Assembly: GCA_028551475.1 (NCBI GenBank)
Contig: CM052355.1
Location: 20,921,580-20,985,579 of the forward strand
Length of the DNA: 64,000 nt
From: Casuarina equisetifolia
Lineage: Eukaryota; Streptophyta; Magnoliopsida; Fagales; Casuarinaceae
Direction of reading: 5' to 3'
Positions within the stretch are counted from its first letter, which is position 1. Each line of letters begins with the position of its first letter. Both the position numbers and the translations under genes were made by a program. A model generated the notes under the pieces. The model saw only the letters and a program-made list of their open reading frames with translations. It did not search any database and was not told the DNA's origin. Shown here piece after piece: positions 31,354-45,760 of the stretch.

Positions 31354-32418
31354 TTAAACTTGTAGTATGAGAATATGATGTACCCTACCAAGATCTTTAA
31401 TTGAAAAACCACATTCTAATTCATCAATAAATTCCTTAATCACCTGAGTGGAGTAACTTGCCACTATAATATTGTTTACGTACAACAAAACCCATAACTC
31501 ATTCAATCCTTTCCAATACAAAAATAAAGAAGGATTAAAGATACAACAATAAAAACAATGTTCTAATAAGAAGCTTGAGAATCGTTCAAACCAAGCTCTA
31601 GGTGATTGTTTCAGTCTATAAAGTGATCTATTGAGGCTACAAACATGATTTGGATATCTTAGGTTGATAAAACCTTTCGGTTGAAGCATATAAACCAATT
31701 CAGCCAAGAAACCATGTAGGAAGGCATTTTCTATATCAAGTTGTTTGATGTTTCATCCACGAATCACAACAAGAGAAATCACTAACTTGATGTTAGTAGG
31801 ACACACCACTAGACTATAAGTTTCGAGATGGTTAATCCTAACCTCTTGGTGGTAGCCTTTTGTTACCAAATGTGCCTTCAAACAGTCCAAGGTTCCTTGT
31901 GGAGTGAGCTTAGTTTTGAAGACCCACTTGCTTCCAATCATGTTCATGGATGGTAAACGAGGGACTAAAGACCAAGTCTTAATTTTCTGTAATGCTTTCA
32001 TTTCATTGAGCATAGTAGCTCTCCAACCATCATGAGATAAAGCATTTCGAACACTAATGGGTGTGGCTGGTATATTGGTTCTTTCTTGTAAAGCATAGTG
32101 GGGATTTGGATGTCTAACTCTAACTTGACTTCTTGTCATCATAGGGTGAGTTCTAGAAGAAGTTTGCTGAGTAGTTTCAAGTATTGGATTTGAAGAAAAT
32201 GGTGAGTTAAAAGGTTTAGTGTTCTTGTTGGGCTTAGAATAGAAAAGAGACAAGGATGAAGAAGGATATAAAAGTGGGGTGTCTTGATGAGTATTGGACA
32301 ACTCATGTTGATCTTCTTTAGTTAAAGGGGTATTTGAAAGCAATATTTGTATTGCATCATTGATTATTTGTTCAGAATTTCCTTGCCTTCCTAATTTTTC
32401 CTCATGAAAATCTGGCAA
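31354..32418 (-). pseudogene. Copia reverse transcriptase with inactivated YVNN active site
   Basis: Two adjoining minus-strand frames (31753-32418 and 31354-31707) carry RT landmarks: WRATMLNEMKALQKIKTWSL, GSKWVFKTKL, the stretch RSLYRLKQSPRAW, and LLYVNNIIVA (codons at 31471-31482). The catalytic pair in copia RT is YVDD; both aspartates are asparagine here. With the frame break this is a dead enzyme. Confidence 0.9.
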
Positions 32419-34943
32419 ATTTTAAGCTTTTCCATTGTACTAGATGCTAGGTGCATTAAACTCCTCAGTATACCGGATGCTAGATGTTGTAATTTCTTTG
32501 GTCAGCTTTGTTGCATCACAATGGTGTGGTTAAATGTTTATGACATTAAAGTTGTGCACGATGTCATCATGATGTACTTGATTGTTACTTAATAGGATAT
32601 CTTTCGAATTTGCCTTTGTACTTTCAAAGATTTCATTATTTGAAACTTGTTGTTTGGTTGGCCTTTCATGAATATTTGTATTCTTTTGCATAAGTTCTTT
32701 GAAGGGATACCTTTGCTCATTAAGTATCACATGTTTGGAGATAAAGACTTTTTCAGATTGTATATGTAAGCATTTGTTACCTTTGTGATGTGTTCTGTAA
32801 CCTAAGAAAACACACGAAATTGACTTGGAAAACAATTTGTTAGTCATGGTTGATCTTAAGCATGGATAACATTCATATCCAAAAATTCTAAAGAAGCCAT
32901 ATTCTAGAATTCAATTATAAAGCATTTCAAATGGCGATTTGTTATTCAAGACTAAAGAAAGCAATTTGTTTATTAAATAAACTGCAATTGTGAATGCTTC
33001 TATCCAATACTTATGTGGAATTGAAGCTTCCTTTGATAATGATCTTCCAAGCTTTACAATGTGTTTGTGCTTCCGTTCGGCTATTCCATTTTCCTCTAAA
33101 GTGTATGGACATGACATTCGATGTAGAATTTCATTAAAATATAGTTTTTCTTCTAATTCCTTCTAATTCCTTTAATGATGTAGAGCCTTGATTTGGCCAT
33201 CAAATTGTTGCTCTATCATTGACTTAAATTCAACAAATATTTGATGAAAATCTAATTTTCTTTTCAAAGGATAAAACCAAGTATACCGAGTGCATTCATT
33301 AACAAAAATTGCATAATATAGAAAGTTCTCACATGATCTTTTTGGTGAAGGTCCCTATAAATCATTATGTATCTATTCAAAAGGTGTTTGAGGTTTATGA
33401 GTTGAAATGCCAAAAGGTAATTGATGACTCTTTATTTCAAGACATACAATGCAAATTTCAGTAATTTCTCCTCTTAAATCAATAAGTTTTTGTTTATGCA
33501 AATTTGTAAAAATATGTAAATTTAAATGTCCAAGTCGTTTATGTCATGTTTAAAGTTTCCATCTGTAGCTTATTGGTGAAGTGCAAGATATGCTTGGACT
33601 CGTTCATTTAGTAACACATAAAGGTCACCTTTTCTACGTCCCTTTAGTAGGTCTTGTTGAGTTGTCAAGTCCTTAATAACAAAGGATTTTTTGTCAAATG
33701 TCACTAAACAAGAATTATCATCTTTAGATATTGATAATAAATTCTATTTAATTATGGGAGCAACTAAAACAAAATTTAACTTTATCTTTCCTTGATTAAG
33801 CTATCTTGCTCTAACATGTGTGATTGGAATATGATTTTTCGTTTCCAACAAATATTGTATTTGGACTTGAATATTTTGAATAAGATGATAAAATACCTAC
33901 AGTGTTAACTATGTGAGATGTTGCTCCATTATCAACTATCCAATCATCATTTTTTGGTTCATTGATATGAAGCATTGTTAGGGCCTTTGCAGTATTATTA
34001 GCCTGGAAAAAGTGGTCAAATCGCCGCTAACATTTGAGACTTGTATGTTGTTTCTTTCCATAAATTTGACAACTAATAGGGTGTTGAAGGAAGGAATTGG
34101 TATCATCACCTATCAGATTGTTGGGGTTATTTTCAATTGTCTTTGCTTGATTGAAGAATCCTATGTTGTTGTAGGCTATTGGTGTAAAACCATAACCTTG
34201 TGAAGTAAACCTTTGTTGAAAATTTCTTGCTTTATAACTTCTTCCTCCTTGATTGTTTCTTTGAGTAATGTTGCTCACTTAGAGAAATTAAGTTTGTTTC
34301 GGATACCTGATAATATGTGATTTATATGCTTGAAGTTGTGATATCACAATGCTGAAATCAAGTATAGGAGGTCTAAACATATCATTTTTAAATGATTCAT
34401 AAGTGGCATCAAGACTTTCTAACAATTTGAAAGTTTTTGTAGAATATGAAATAAGCTTTCCAATATAGCTCAATTGATTTAGTATACCTTTGAATTATGT
34501 CAGAAAATTTGATAGCGTTTTACCTTCCTTTTGTAGATTGCTAAGTTGCAAAAGTAGGTCAAACTCACATGTTTCTATTTTCTAGGCAAAGTGGTTTGAT
34601 AACTCATCCTAAACTTATGTTGACATCTCTAATTCGAAAATGTGGCCTAACGCTTCTTTAGAAAGGGTGCTTATAATCCATGATTTGACTAGTGCATCAC
34701 TTTGTGACCAAGAATCAAAATCAATATTAAGCATTGCAGTATCTATGATGGTTTGGTTGGGTTTAGGTATTTAACCTATAATGAATCCAATGAGTTTCTA
34801 AGTTTGGAGAAGTGATTTTATCTAGGTCATCTAGGAAAGGTAATTTCCTTCAATGAGCTTAATTCTAACAAAGTTGCTCACGTTGATAGAATTTGGAAAA
34901 AGGGTAGTTATTATTTTTGTGTGCTATGTTGGCTCTGATTCCA

Positions 34944-35535
34944 ACTAGAATTTGCAAATACTTAAGCATATATAAGAAGGCTTAGTATTATTATAGCAAA
35001 ATGGCGTAGAAAATAATACAAAGTTCCCTAGGCACATATGGGTCTTTAAATAGCCAATTTGCTTTCTAATAAAATATAAGTTTTTAATATGTAAATAGAA
35101 TGGTTGCTTAGTAGGTACCCTCTTCTTCTTCTTTATAATTGTCCATTATTGACTTCTTTATGTTAAAGGCTAGTACTGTCCTTCCTTATCTTGTTCCTAG
35201 GATGAAAGGCTAATGGTGCACTTAGTCTTTAGATTGAGCTTTCGAATGACTCTTCTACATGATAATCTTTGAATGTCGAGTTGTTGTTGATTTGGAATCC
35301 ACCTTGTTTGGTAAGCTTTAGTTGATATACTTGATGATAGGAGGCTCTAGGTGCATACAACATTCAAGACTTCTTAATTGGTTCTTTTAACATTAGTTTT
35401 GTTGCAATATTCTACATGGATGTAACTGGATTCGGGAAAGAGCTTAAGAGTGTGGTTAAAGCTTTCTTGCCTCTCTCTTCTAGCTCTCGGTTACTCTTTT
35501 CAACTTCCTTATGTGTTAAGCCAACTACTCCAACA
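34944..35535 (-). repeat. 5' LTR of the 29.5-35.5 kb copia element
   Basis: 592 bp, clearly similar to the 3' LTR over its whole length except for the two missing unit copies. The complement starts TGTTGGAGTAGTTGGC and ends TTCTAGT just before the primer-binding site. Scattered substitutions show the insertion is not recent. Confidence 0.92.
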
Positions 35536-35540
35536 CCCTT

Positions 35541-36950
35541 GCCTTCTTTAGAAAAGTGGGAGCCCCTTGTTTCCTCATCGTTCTTTCATGTTGGCTCTTC
35601 TAGTTGCCTTTCTCATTTAGGCATTCCCTTTGGCTCCTCTGAGCCTTCACGACATATCTCAAAACTGGCTCCCACACTTGCACATGGGGTTGTCTTGTTT
35701 GATTCTTCGACTCCTTTGGAAGGTCTCCTCCATCTCATGTAGGGTCTTTTCCTTGACCTTGAAACTTTCTTAAAGAACAACTTTTGCATTCCTTTAAGCA
35801 ACGAGCTCAACCGTGGTTGGTTTCCCTTACAAGTGATAAATTCCTTTCTTGTCTTGTCTTGTCTTCTTAAACCAATAGCAAATAGCATAAGGACCCTTCG
35901 TCCTCTTAGTGTTACATTGTAGGGACATATCAAAAGGCTATTAGGCCCATAATAAACACTTGGTTAAGCTAGAGTACTAGTAAAACATTGGCCTTTTACA
36001 ACAATTTGTCTCCTAAGATAATGCATAATGATCCATCTTTGCCACCAAAAATGTGGTCTCCCCTATCCAATCTCTAATACATATTTCTTGACAAAGGGGT
36101 CATTTTTCCATTAGGTGGTTCTAACCAACCCATGACCTCTCTTATTTTTAACCCAGTCGCTTAACTTGTTTTTTGTTAATAAAATTGTGGATTGCCCTTG
36201 TGTCCACTAAAGCAAGGGAGACTCCTCCATTCACTTCTATCCTAATCATCATTAGGTCCATACCTCCTTATGATGACTCTACCATTTTAAATACTGATTG
36301 TGTTGATCTTTCTCTACACTTCGCATATTGAAGTTCCTCCATTGCTTTATTAGGATTTTTTTCCTTTCTAACTTTTTTTTTTCTAACTACTTTGGTTCTT
36401 TTGGGACTCCCTTGAGGGTTAGGCCCATAACACTTAGTGGTCCCACCTTAGGGGGTAGTTTTGCAAAAGGTGTGGACCTTGATAGGCAGAGCATACAAAG
36501 GTTGTCTCCCTGCCTATGTCAATCTTTAAGCTTTTATTAAAAGAGAGGCCTTCAGTTTTTTGGATATGGCATGTCCCTCATAGGGCCTTCATTAGTGTCT
36601 CTTCATAATCCTTCACCTTTATCGGACCTTAAGGTGCTTAACCTCAATTTGGTGCCATCTCCCTTTAGAAATTGATGGAACAACTCAATGAAAGTTATCG
36701 CTTATTTTTAATGTTTATGGAGCCCTTCTTCCCATCTCCATCTTTGCCTAATGTTGCAAGCTTTCTATGAATTGAATAGAGAATCTTCTGGTACCATTGT
36801 GGGGAGGTGTAGTAGAAAGAAGTTGAACTCCTACACATACTTATAGATATCGGTTGTGAGGCATAGGTCTTACAACTTTTTCTAAAGGAGATATTAAAAG
36901 TTTGTGATACTTAAAAGTATGATCTAAAGTAGCAAATTCAAAGGCCAAAC
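35541..36950 (-). mobile_element. Ty3/gypsy relic (gag knuckle and protease)
   Basis: The complement of 36181-36240 reads IEVNGGVSLALVDTRAIHNF, the aspartic-protease core of Ty3/gypsy elements, where DTG or DSG is expected and DTR is seen. The complement of about 36440-36490 reads CSAYQGPHLLQNYP, a degraded CCHC knuckle (typical form C..CDGPH....CP). Stops interrupt the frames. The copia element at 29538-35535 lies directly at its left edge and may have inserted into it, but no convincing gypsy pol was found on the far side. Confidence 0.65.
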
Positions 36951-39900
36951 AACAATTGAATGAGTCCATGGCCAAGTATTTTTCTTACCTTAGGAATCTA
37001 TGGGTAGACAAGTGCTTACCTATTATGATGTGTAAATATAATAATTGCACTTGTGATTTCTCGATTTAACTTGTAGAAAAGAGAGAATTTAGTAAAATCA
37101 TGCGACCTTTTCTTAGATTCCAATCGATTTATGCAAATGTGAGGAGCAACATCACCTCTTGATGAGATGTTATTTGTTGGTTGCTAATGAAGAACATTAA
37201 CAAACTTCACAAATTCATACTAGGCAAAAAATGAATTTGACTACCTTTGTTGAAAGGTTCCTAGAGAAAGGTGGAAGGGGTTTCAAAAATGGTAAAAGGG
37301 AGAGTTTTTGTATTCTCACAGGAAATTTGAAAACCTAAATTGGTAATAGGCTTGGACAAGGTGGGTCCTAGTCCACTTGTGAATGCTATGAGGTATGGGC
37401 CCCACCAAAAAGAAATGTTTTTAGTTAATCGGGTTTTCTAATAAGCCAAGGAGTTAAAAGTAAAAAAAAAAAAATAGTAGTAATGGTTTAGCTAATGTAG
37501 TTAGTTCTAGTTCTATATATCACAACACTTCTTTTAAGAGTAGCATAGTGCCAATATAGATGGTGACTTTTTTTAGTCCTACCTTTACACTTAAACAATA
37601 TTAGTAGGTGGTTCAACTTCATAGTCGTTTTAGGCCTACTAAGCCCATAGAAAACTTTGCATGTACGATTCATGCTTTGTAAAATTCATTTTTAATCAAT
37701 TGGCTTATAAATTTAGGGACTAGTAATCATATTATATATGACATTACATACACAAAGAATATAAGATCATTCACATTTAACCTTTTTTTGGGTCAAATTG
37801 CTTGGTACAATGGCTTTCACTCATATTAGGACTACTCGTACTTTAGTTTATGTTCTTTATGCAACCAATTTTAAATGCAATGTATTATTGGTTGCTAAAT
37901 TTGCTTTTGATAGCTTTTATCTAGCCCTTTTTTGTCCTTTTTTTCCCTAAGACCTTATGGTTGGGACAACATTTGGGTTGGACTGGACAGGCTAAGTGTT
38001 GCCCTATCACTTATTATCTTTGACAGATGCCGTGATAAATGTCTATTAAGTTATTTTTAAGACTTCTAGATGTAAAGCTTCTAAGGATAATTCATGAATT
38101 TTTTTCCTTTCCGCCCTTTTTTTCTTGATACTACCTTTTCGTTTCCTTGTTTTTGCAATCTATCTCTGGCACTTCTCTTCAAGTGGTTTGTTTTTTCTTT
38201 ACCATTTAGCCATTCTTTATTTATTTATTATTATTTTAAAAAAGTTAATTCGGGGGAAATGAAAAGGCCGAGATGATAGATTCCATTTAATCATTACGAG
38301 AAGAAGCAAATTTATGCGGGAGTGGAAGGCCCCAGAGGGCGTGCTGGGTTTGGTTCCCTTCAAACCCGGAGAAAAGCAATTCAGTTCATTTATTTTCCTT
38401 ACAAATCAATTTTTACTTTTATCTGTCAGATAGATTATTTAACGACTTATCATTCAAATAATTAATAACTTATTTGTAAAGCAGATATTTGTCACTTCTT
38501 ACCGGTCAAGACTAGGTAATAATAGGGAATAATATTTGTAGTGTTATGTAAAAAAAATTTAGTATATGGGGAGGCGAGAATTGCATCTCGAACTCCAACC
38601 AAAAGTTGGCCACGGGTTTTGGAAGGATACTTAAATAACCTTTGGAAAAAACTCTCATTTGTTCTTTTTTCCCCACTATCTCTCTGTAAGGGATATGGAT
38701 ATGGATACTGCACTTCAAAGTATGGGATATCGCCGTCACCTCTCATGTGGACTTTAACATCCCTATAGCGAGTACATAGTCACCCATGTTCATTCTCTTG
38801 TTTATTAGGAGGTGGTAAATAAGTTTAGAGTCCAATTCAAAATTTAATCTATGGATTGATGAAATAATTTTCATATTTAAATTCTTAATTTTTTTTTATA
38901 TACCAAACATGTTTTAGGTTCGAGATTGATTGAAGTACAATGGACACTATTTTGTACACATATTTTAAGAAGAATAAAAGTTTGAGCAAATTAACTTTGG
39001 TCCTAAGATATCCAAAATATAACTTAAAAATTAATTTATAAATTAGATTTTTTTTTTTGCATTTAAACAATATTCCCTTATTAGATGTGATCCATTTACT
39101 CATTAGATGCGGATCCTCTAAGGGGTATTAGGGGTGACTTGACTATCATCATGCTTTGACTTTCATCCTTATTTTGAATTACGTTGTATGTTGGCTAGTG
39201 TGACTAAATTGTTCTTTTGATTATTTGGATGGTATGTTGACGGAAATATAATTCCAAAATTTAGATAAAATCTAAAGAGCTGATCCTTAAAATTGAAAAT
39301 TGAAAAATTTGAGAAAAATCTAAATACTATGTTTTCTTTTCCATAATTTTTAGAGTCCCTTACCAAAATAGTTAACCTAATTTTTTTTTTTCTGGATTTG
39401 TAAATTAGTTATACTCAAGATTCAAGTTCCTAATTTAACAAGTTCTTATATCAAATAGAGCATAATATCATTATAAAAAGATGCACTGTTATCGTCATTG
39501 ATGTTGTCATATCAAATACGGAGTGTTCTTTGACCATGAACTATTCTCGTCATTGGTGTTGTCATGCAATTAGACCGCAGTTGGTGGTGATAGCGAGTGT
39601 AGATGATTAAAGGCAACTTGTATTTATTAGCAAGGTTTGAAGTGACAAATAACTCTAAATACTATTTGACAAGACGCCACTGTAATAAAGAAATGTCTAC
39701 TAGCTCAATATCATTTATCATTTGTTAGAAATTATTTTAAATACTATTCTACTTGGATAAGTATTGAAACATGAGTTAATAGGAACTTTTATCAACTATT
39801 GCTAGCAAAAGTCACATTTACAAAAAAAATGGCAAAATTAAACTTTAAATATATCTTAAACCTATTTTAAAACTTTCAAAGATAATATCAAGTGGTCATT

Positions 39901-42900
39901 AAGCTTATGGCACAATTAAGAGTACTTAGAACTTCTTAATCTAAGTTTAATATTCATATATATGAGTATAAGTGCGTACATAAAAAAAAAGAAAAAGAAA
40001 AGAAGAAAATGTGTGGACTAATTGTGAGAAGACATAACTTCTAGAAACCCTAATTTTAAGTATATTGTGTTATATTAATCTTAACAGCTTATATTTAATT
40101 TAAATTTTAAAAGGTGACATTTTCAAAAGTTCCAGTTTTATAATCAAGTAGAAAGTGACTCAAGGATATGCTAATTATTCCATTTCATATCCCATGAATA
40201 CTCTAAAACTAAATAGTAAACTTAGTTCAAGCGGAGGAAAAAAAAAGGAATAAATTATCTCATCTTGACAATCTTAATTTACTTGTTCCAATGATACTAC
40301 ATATTTTAAACAATTCAAAAATATCAAGAAGTACCTCCAACAGTCCAAGAATCAATTGGGCCACTCCAGGATGCACCAATAACCTTATTACGGATCATTA
40401 CTTAATGCAAGTGGGCAAGTTCTTTTAGAGCATTATTAGTCCCTGTGGTGTTATTTCGTGGATGTTTCCTTTTGCACACAACAAGGTTCTTTTCCCTGTC
40501 TTTTCTCCTTGTTCTTATTACTCCCAAACCGAAGGATTTGAAGCCAAAGTAAAAAATTGCTCCAAGGTTAGCGGATCCTACGCTCAAGAACACCCTTTCA
40601 GCGTAGAAACAGGTAACCAATCACGTAGACCCTGTGTTGAATCATTCATGCTCACGCACAGACAAAACCTGGTTTCTACTTCTTGTATCTTATTTTAAGG
40701 CGATCAACTCTTTCAACCTGACATTTTTATTATCCAAAAGCTTGGCGTGTTGAGCATGTTAGAACCTTTGTCTTATTGTTCGGCTGTGAAGTCTTAGTTA
40801 AAAATGACCAATGACTTCAACTTCGAAGCAACAGGTCAGACCATTAGGAACTTCTTATTGGGTAGCCGGCTAAGAATCTCAGTACTCAAGAAATCATCAG
40901 TGTCACTGTTAATCCATCACTCCTTCACGTTATAGCAAAATCAAAGTGGCGTTCAATCATATAACAAAAGAGATTCAAGAGAAACGTCATGAAGTTGAAA
41001 TGCGCTTCGTTAAGGGAGCATAAAGGGCGCGATCTACATCACAAAAAGAGAAACGCAAATGACCCATAAAGGGCCTTTTTTTTTAAATAAAAGAAAAGAA
41101 AAGAGAATTATTTAAATTATCGAATTGAAAGAATTTTAGGAGATTTCATTAATCCCTTTTTTATTTAATTATTAGGAAGGAGCGAATAAATTTTAGGAAA
41201 TTTTAGTAAGGGGGGAGAGATTCAAACCCTGACCAATTGTGAAAAAAATCCCGTCAAATGTCATTGAGCTAGCAAGGGCTCGTGACTAGATTTGTTTTTA
41301 CTATGTAACTTCTAGGCTTCGCTTTCTTGTTGCAATCCAAGTAGCAGGGCGAAAGGTATGCTTGACGAGGAGTAAGGAAACGAGCTGGCACTCATCTACT
41401 TGGTAATAAACCTGATCTTGGTCAAATTAAATTGAACTTCTTCCATGCGGTTTGATCTAGCTGCAGGCTAGACCCAACTACTATTGAGCAAAACACTGGT
41501 CATTATAGCTTGACAAACAATGCTAATTCAAAGATAATACGGTTTCCGCATTTCACTAAGGAAGGCCAGTTGGGTGCTATCATCATGATTTTTAAGGGTG
41601 TTAGGCTTTCCAGCGTCCCACATATGCTTGATGAAAGGTCTGAATGTTGATCTTGAGCCCCCGACAAGGGCAACTCCAGATTTTCCTCAAAACCCATCAA
41701 AACTCTGGAGGCCTCTGGAGATCCGTTGAGACTCAAGCATTCTTTGCGGTGGGGGCCAAATAGCTGCCCAGAAATTGTAGGGATACCCTAATATCTAAGA
41801 GACAACTTTCCTTTTCTGAATTGGCTCCACTAGTTTGAAATACCTGACTTTATTGCCCACTGGTTTTATTAAAAGTACCTGAATCTTTCTCCATTGACAG
41901 TAATCCATCACATGCTCAAGTAAGGAAATACCTAACCTAGGTCATTTCTCTGAATTTTGGTGGCGTAGCCGACACTTCTTTTGTCATACTTCCAGATAAA
42001 TGGTCGGAAATTTGCGTGACGACGAAACGGTTGGTCGGAGAAAGCACAAAGGAACTACAAAGCGCACAAGGGATTTCTTAAGTAGTTTTCGAGAACGTTG
42101 AAGATTTTTGATACCTGTCATTAAGTCTGACGAGAGGCCAGTTTTCAACTTTTCTGCAACGCGTGATGTCGACCGGAGTGTTCCTTTCATGGGGTATAGG
42201 ATGGCCTATGGTTTGTCCTCTCTTTATAATGCAGTGAAAGTCCCATAAACAACATGAATCACAACCGAGTATACTTGTCATGATCTTTCTTTTCCTTTTA
42301 CTTACACATTCACTTGTGCAGCTTCAAAGTGTCAAACTTGTAATCAAAAGCTCTCAATTCCAAATTATTTAGTTAGGCATTTGTTAAAAATACCTGTCGT
42401 GATACCCTACTCTCAAGTCAATTGTGACTTGAGAAGCATATGAAAAAATAATTGGCATCCCAACAGATTATGTTAAAAAAATTCAAAATTAATTCAAAAG
42501 ATAATTATAAGTTGAAGAGACATTTTTAAATATTAGACTTTATTTTTCAATATTTTTTGCATTCCAAGAGAGCTCAAGTTGAAGAGTTTGCTCTAAACCT
42601 TGTACCATATAAGAAATTCTAAAATTTAACCTTAAAGCGTAGTATATCTCATGTGAGGCTACGTTCCTTAAAAAATTAAATTTTAAGGAACTACCCACCT
42701 GACTTACTCGAAAAATGCAGACAAAAAACAGCTTGGTGTCTTCTGACTTCTCTACCTACTCCCATGAACTCTCTTTTTTGGCTGTTTTGTAAAAGATTAT
42801 TGGGTTCTTGCCTTGTTTAAGAGAGATTCCTACTTTCCACCATAAAAAGAAAGCAATAAAAGTCCTAGGCTGAGAAACTTCAACTTGTAAAACCCACCCG

Positions 42901-45760
42901 CCTTTTGGAACTACATGCCGGGAGGCCAGAGAAGAAGATTCTCTCTAAAGTGCTTCGACATTATCCCTTTTGGACAAACTAAAAGTATTATACTCGGATA
43001 ATGCAGTCTCTTAACCATCCACTACCACTCGCCATTGACTTTCGGCAGATCTTGCTATCTTCAGAATTTTATTAGTTATACCGTCCCTCCATTTTACAGA
43101 ATGGCTAAGTTCTCCCAAGCGTAGTGAGATGGCATGGAAATTTGGGCATAAACAATAGTATAGAAACTAGTTGCCATCTAAATGCAATCTGAAATTTGTA
43201 CACGGGCCGCGCCTTGATTTATAGCATCTTGTTGACGGATACTAAGCTTCACGATAGTATTTGGTATGTCAAAGCTACTTCATGTACAGAAAGAGAAAGA
43301 TAATCAACTCTTTCCTGTTGGGGCTAGTTAAGGTATCAAAGTCAAGTGGAATGATTCCAAGTGAAACATTCCGAATAATATGTCTCTTAATTGAATTTTT
43401 TTTTAAAGATCAACAGTAGAAATTTATTGGAGTATTGGTAGCTTCATAACATAATGTAGTAATTTTATAATATACTTAAATTTATTCACACTAGAAATTA
43501 TATAGTTTTCCCCATTTCTTTCAGGGTTTTCATCTAGTTAGGCAATATAAGAGTTCCTATAACACACAAAATGGTTAGAAATTCATAACAAGGTGAAGGT
43601 AAAAATTCTATATTAAAAAGATAAGATCTTTAGGTAGTATTTATATATAAACAATGTTTTCTTAACTCATGAGTTAATTTTTCTTGAATTATTTTTTAGG
43701 CTAAAGTATGAAATTTTTAATATAGTATTAGACTTTAAGTTTATTTACTATAGTTTATGTTTAATGTTGAGTCCTTAAACTACACTTGATATGTTAAAAA
43801 TATCTATTCTATCCTATTTAACTTTAAACTCTTTAAAAATAAAAACTTTACATTAAAAAAAGTACAATTGTTGAGTTGTGTTTGCATAAAAAAATGTCAT
43901 CATTGTTGATGAGTTAGTCTTTTTTTTTTTTGAGTTACTTTTTTAATTGAATTTTAAACTTTATAATAAGTGTCATGGTTTTAATTCTTTATACTATATA
44001 CAGCATGAATGTGCTTCAAGAACATATTAAATTCATCCTGGTTATCCACTTGAATTTCCAAAATCATTTTGCAACGTGTCTATAACATTAGGGGTTGGGA
44101 AATTTTTGTTTTGTGCCCGGGTATCTCATGACTAGTTTAAATGGAACTTCAAATCTTTTCTGATGAAACATCACATCAGCTGTCTTTTATCTCAAAACTA
44201 TTGGAAGAATCTTCTTGACCGAATATGTGTCCGCATAATAGTGACAACATTGGGGTAGTGACAAACGATGCCCTGGATATAACTGGTTTTAAGCAATGAT
44301 CTCAAACATGACCTCCTTCCTAGGCACTCATTTGTTACTTATTAAACCTTATCTCTACCTATAGAAGTAAACCCACTAAAGAAATATCGGATGAAATAAA
44401 ATAAATAAAAAAGAAAATGAAGAGAATACGAGAGTTGATGACTTATATTATTGAGTAGGTATACAGATAAGTTCTTAACAATCCGACTAATCTCTACTCT
44501 TTGTGTCTGATCCCCGTTAAGCTCAAATTAATTTGCCTTAGTGATTGCTCACCTGTTTTCATCTATATTTGACAGAGAGTTGAAACTTTAGAGCTCCAAT
44601 ATATATTAATAGCAAGATAAACAGAGTTGGTAAGGAGATAACTTGGTTCTTTATTTACAAATGGGAGCTGGGGTTGACATTGCATTGTATTATATTTGGG
44701 AGAAGTTTCTTCGTATCATTTTACTGGATGATCCATGACCAGCATCATTTTTTTGTTCAATAATAGTCCCGCCCAATAATTAGACAATGAGTACAGTCTG
44801 TCAAGAAACTTTTTAAATATGCGTTTCTTATTTGTCATCCCATGTTTGGCTATACTTTAATGGTCTAGTGAACCAAATTCATTGATTCCCGACAGCGACT
44901 GAGGATGATTGCTTGGTGTATATCTCATCAAATCATTGATCATCAGATAAAAATATTTGTTTTAGCAAATTATATATCATAACGCACAGTGGGGATTTGA
45001 ATTTGTAGGTCGGTGTCCTGTTGTTCCGTTTGATGTCCCACGTTTCATATAGGTTAACGTGGCTGCAGAAAAGAATTGTATTCCAATCTTTGAATGCTTG
45101 CAATTCTGCCACCGTTATCGAACTGACCAAGTTGATGCATTGCTTTGGACCAAATTGTCGGCAGAGGCTGCATTAGACTGTTCCAACAACCATTTTCTGG
45201 TTCAACAAAACATCCTCTAGTTTGTATGATTATAGGGAAGCAGCACCAAATTTGGTTCCAGACTTGATAATCTTCTTCAGTTTCCCGCTTCTAAACTGGT
45301 TAGAATGACAAATCTTGTCTTTTACCTATTTGAAATAGCACCTCAGCTGCTGATGAAACTTGTGGTTTCCAGGTCTAACGCTGGATCAATCAGATCTGCC
45401 TTAGATGGGATTCCAGAACGCTTTAGACTAAGATTAATGATTGTTTCACTTCTGCCAAATTCGCGATTCCGTAGAGCCTAGAAGGGTTTTCTGACTTACT
45501 CCTTTATGCCTTGAAGGGGGCAAACTAAAAGATGCGTTATGCAGATTGTTTTGCTTGGCTATTACAGCTCGGGAATGTGATGGTTGAAGTTCTTTCCAAC
45601 TTTAGGACTTATAAAATCGCTGAATGAGCAGTTGACCTTACAAGGCCAAGGTGGAAGGGTTTGAGTTCACTTTTGCTTTTGTACTAGCGAGTAGGACAAC
45701 AAGAACCCGAAAAGCCTGATAAAAAAGCCATGACCTTACAGGTGGGAGTGCCCTAAATGG
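36951..45760. other. Long AT-rich region without recognised genes
   Basis: 8.8 kb in which I could not assemble any spliced gene or name any transposon domain. Short frames (for example 38541-38768, 41503-41736, 42078-42281) have no known motifs. Some stretches near 40.4-42.3 kb and 44.7-45.7 kb are less AT-rich than the rest and could be decayed coding or repeat sequence. Confidence 0.4.

Larger units (their letters stand above)
29538..35535 (-). mobile_element. Ty1/copia retrotransposon with intact boundaries, coding regions decayed
   Basis: A complete but inactive element bounded by LTRs (29538-30526 and 34944-35535) and a perfect CCCTT duplication. In minus-strand order it holds: a primer-binding site (complement GGAATCAGAGCC, about 34932-34943), gag pieces (34288-34473, and 34027-34278 ending in a zinc knuckle CQIYGKKQHTSLKC whose second Cys is Tyr), and integrase (32911-33117, ENGIAERKHKHIVKLGRSL, then CVFLGYRTHHKGNKC at 32530-32847). 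Next come reverse transcriptase (31753-32418 and 31354-31707, with NEMKALQKIKTWSLVP and GSKWVFKTKL) and RNase H (30718-30936, ISWSSRKQDFMSHSSTEVEHR). A polypurine tract precedes the 3' LTR. Stops and frameshifts break every domain, and the RT active site reads YVNN, so it cannot transpose by itself. Confidence 0.95.
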
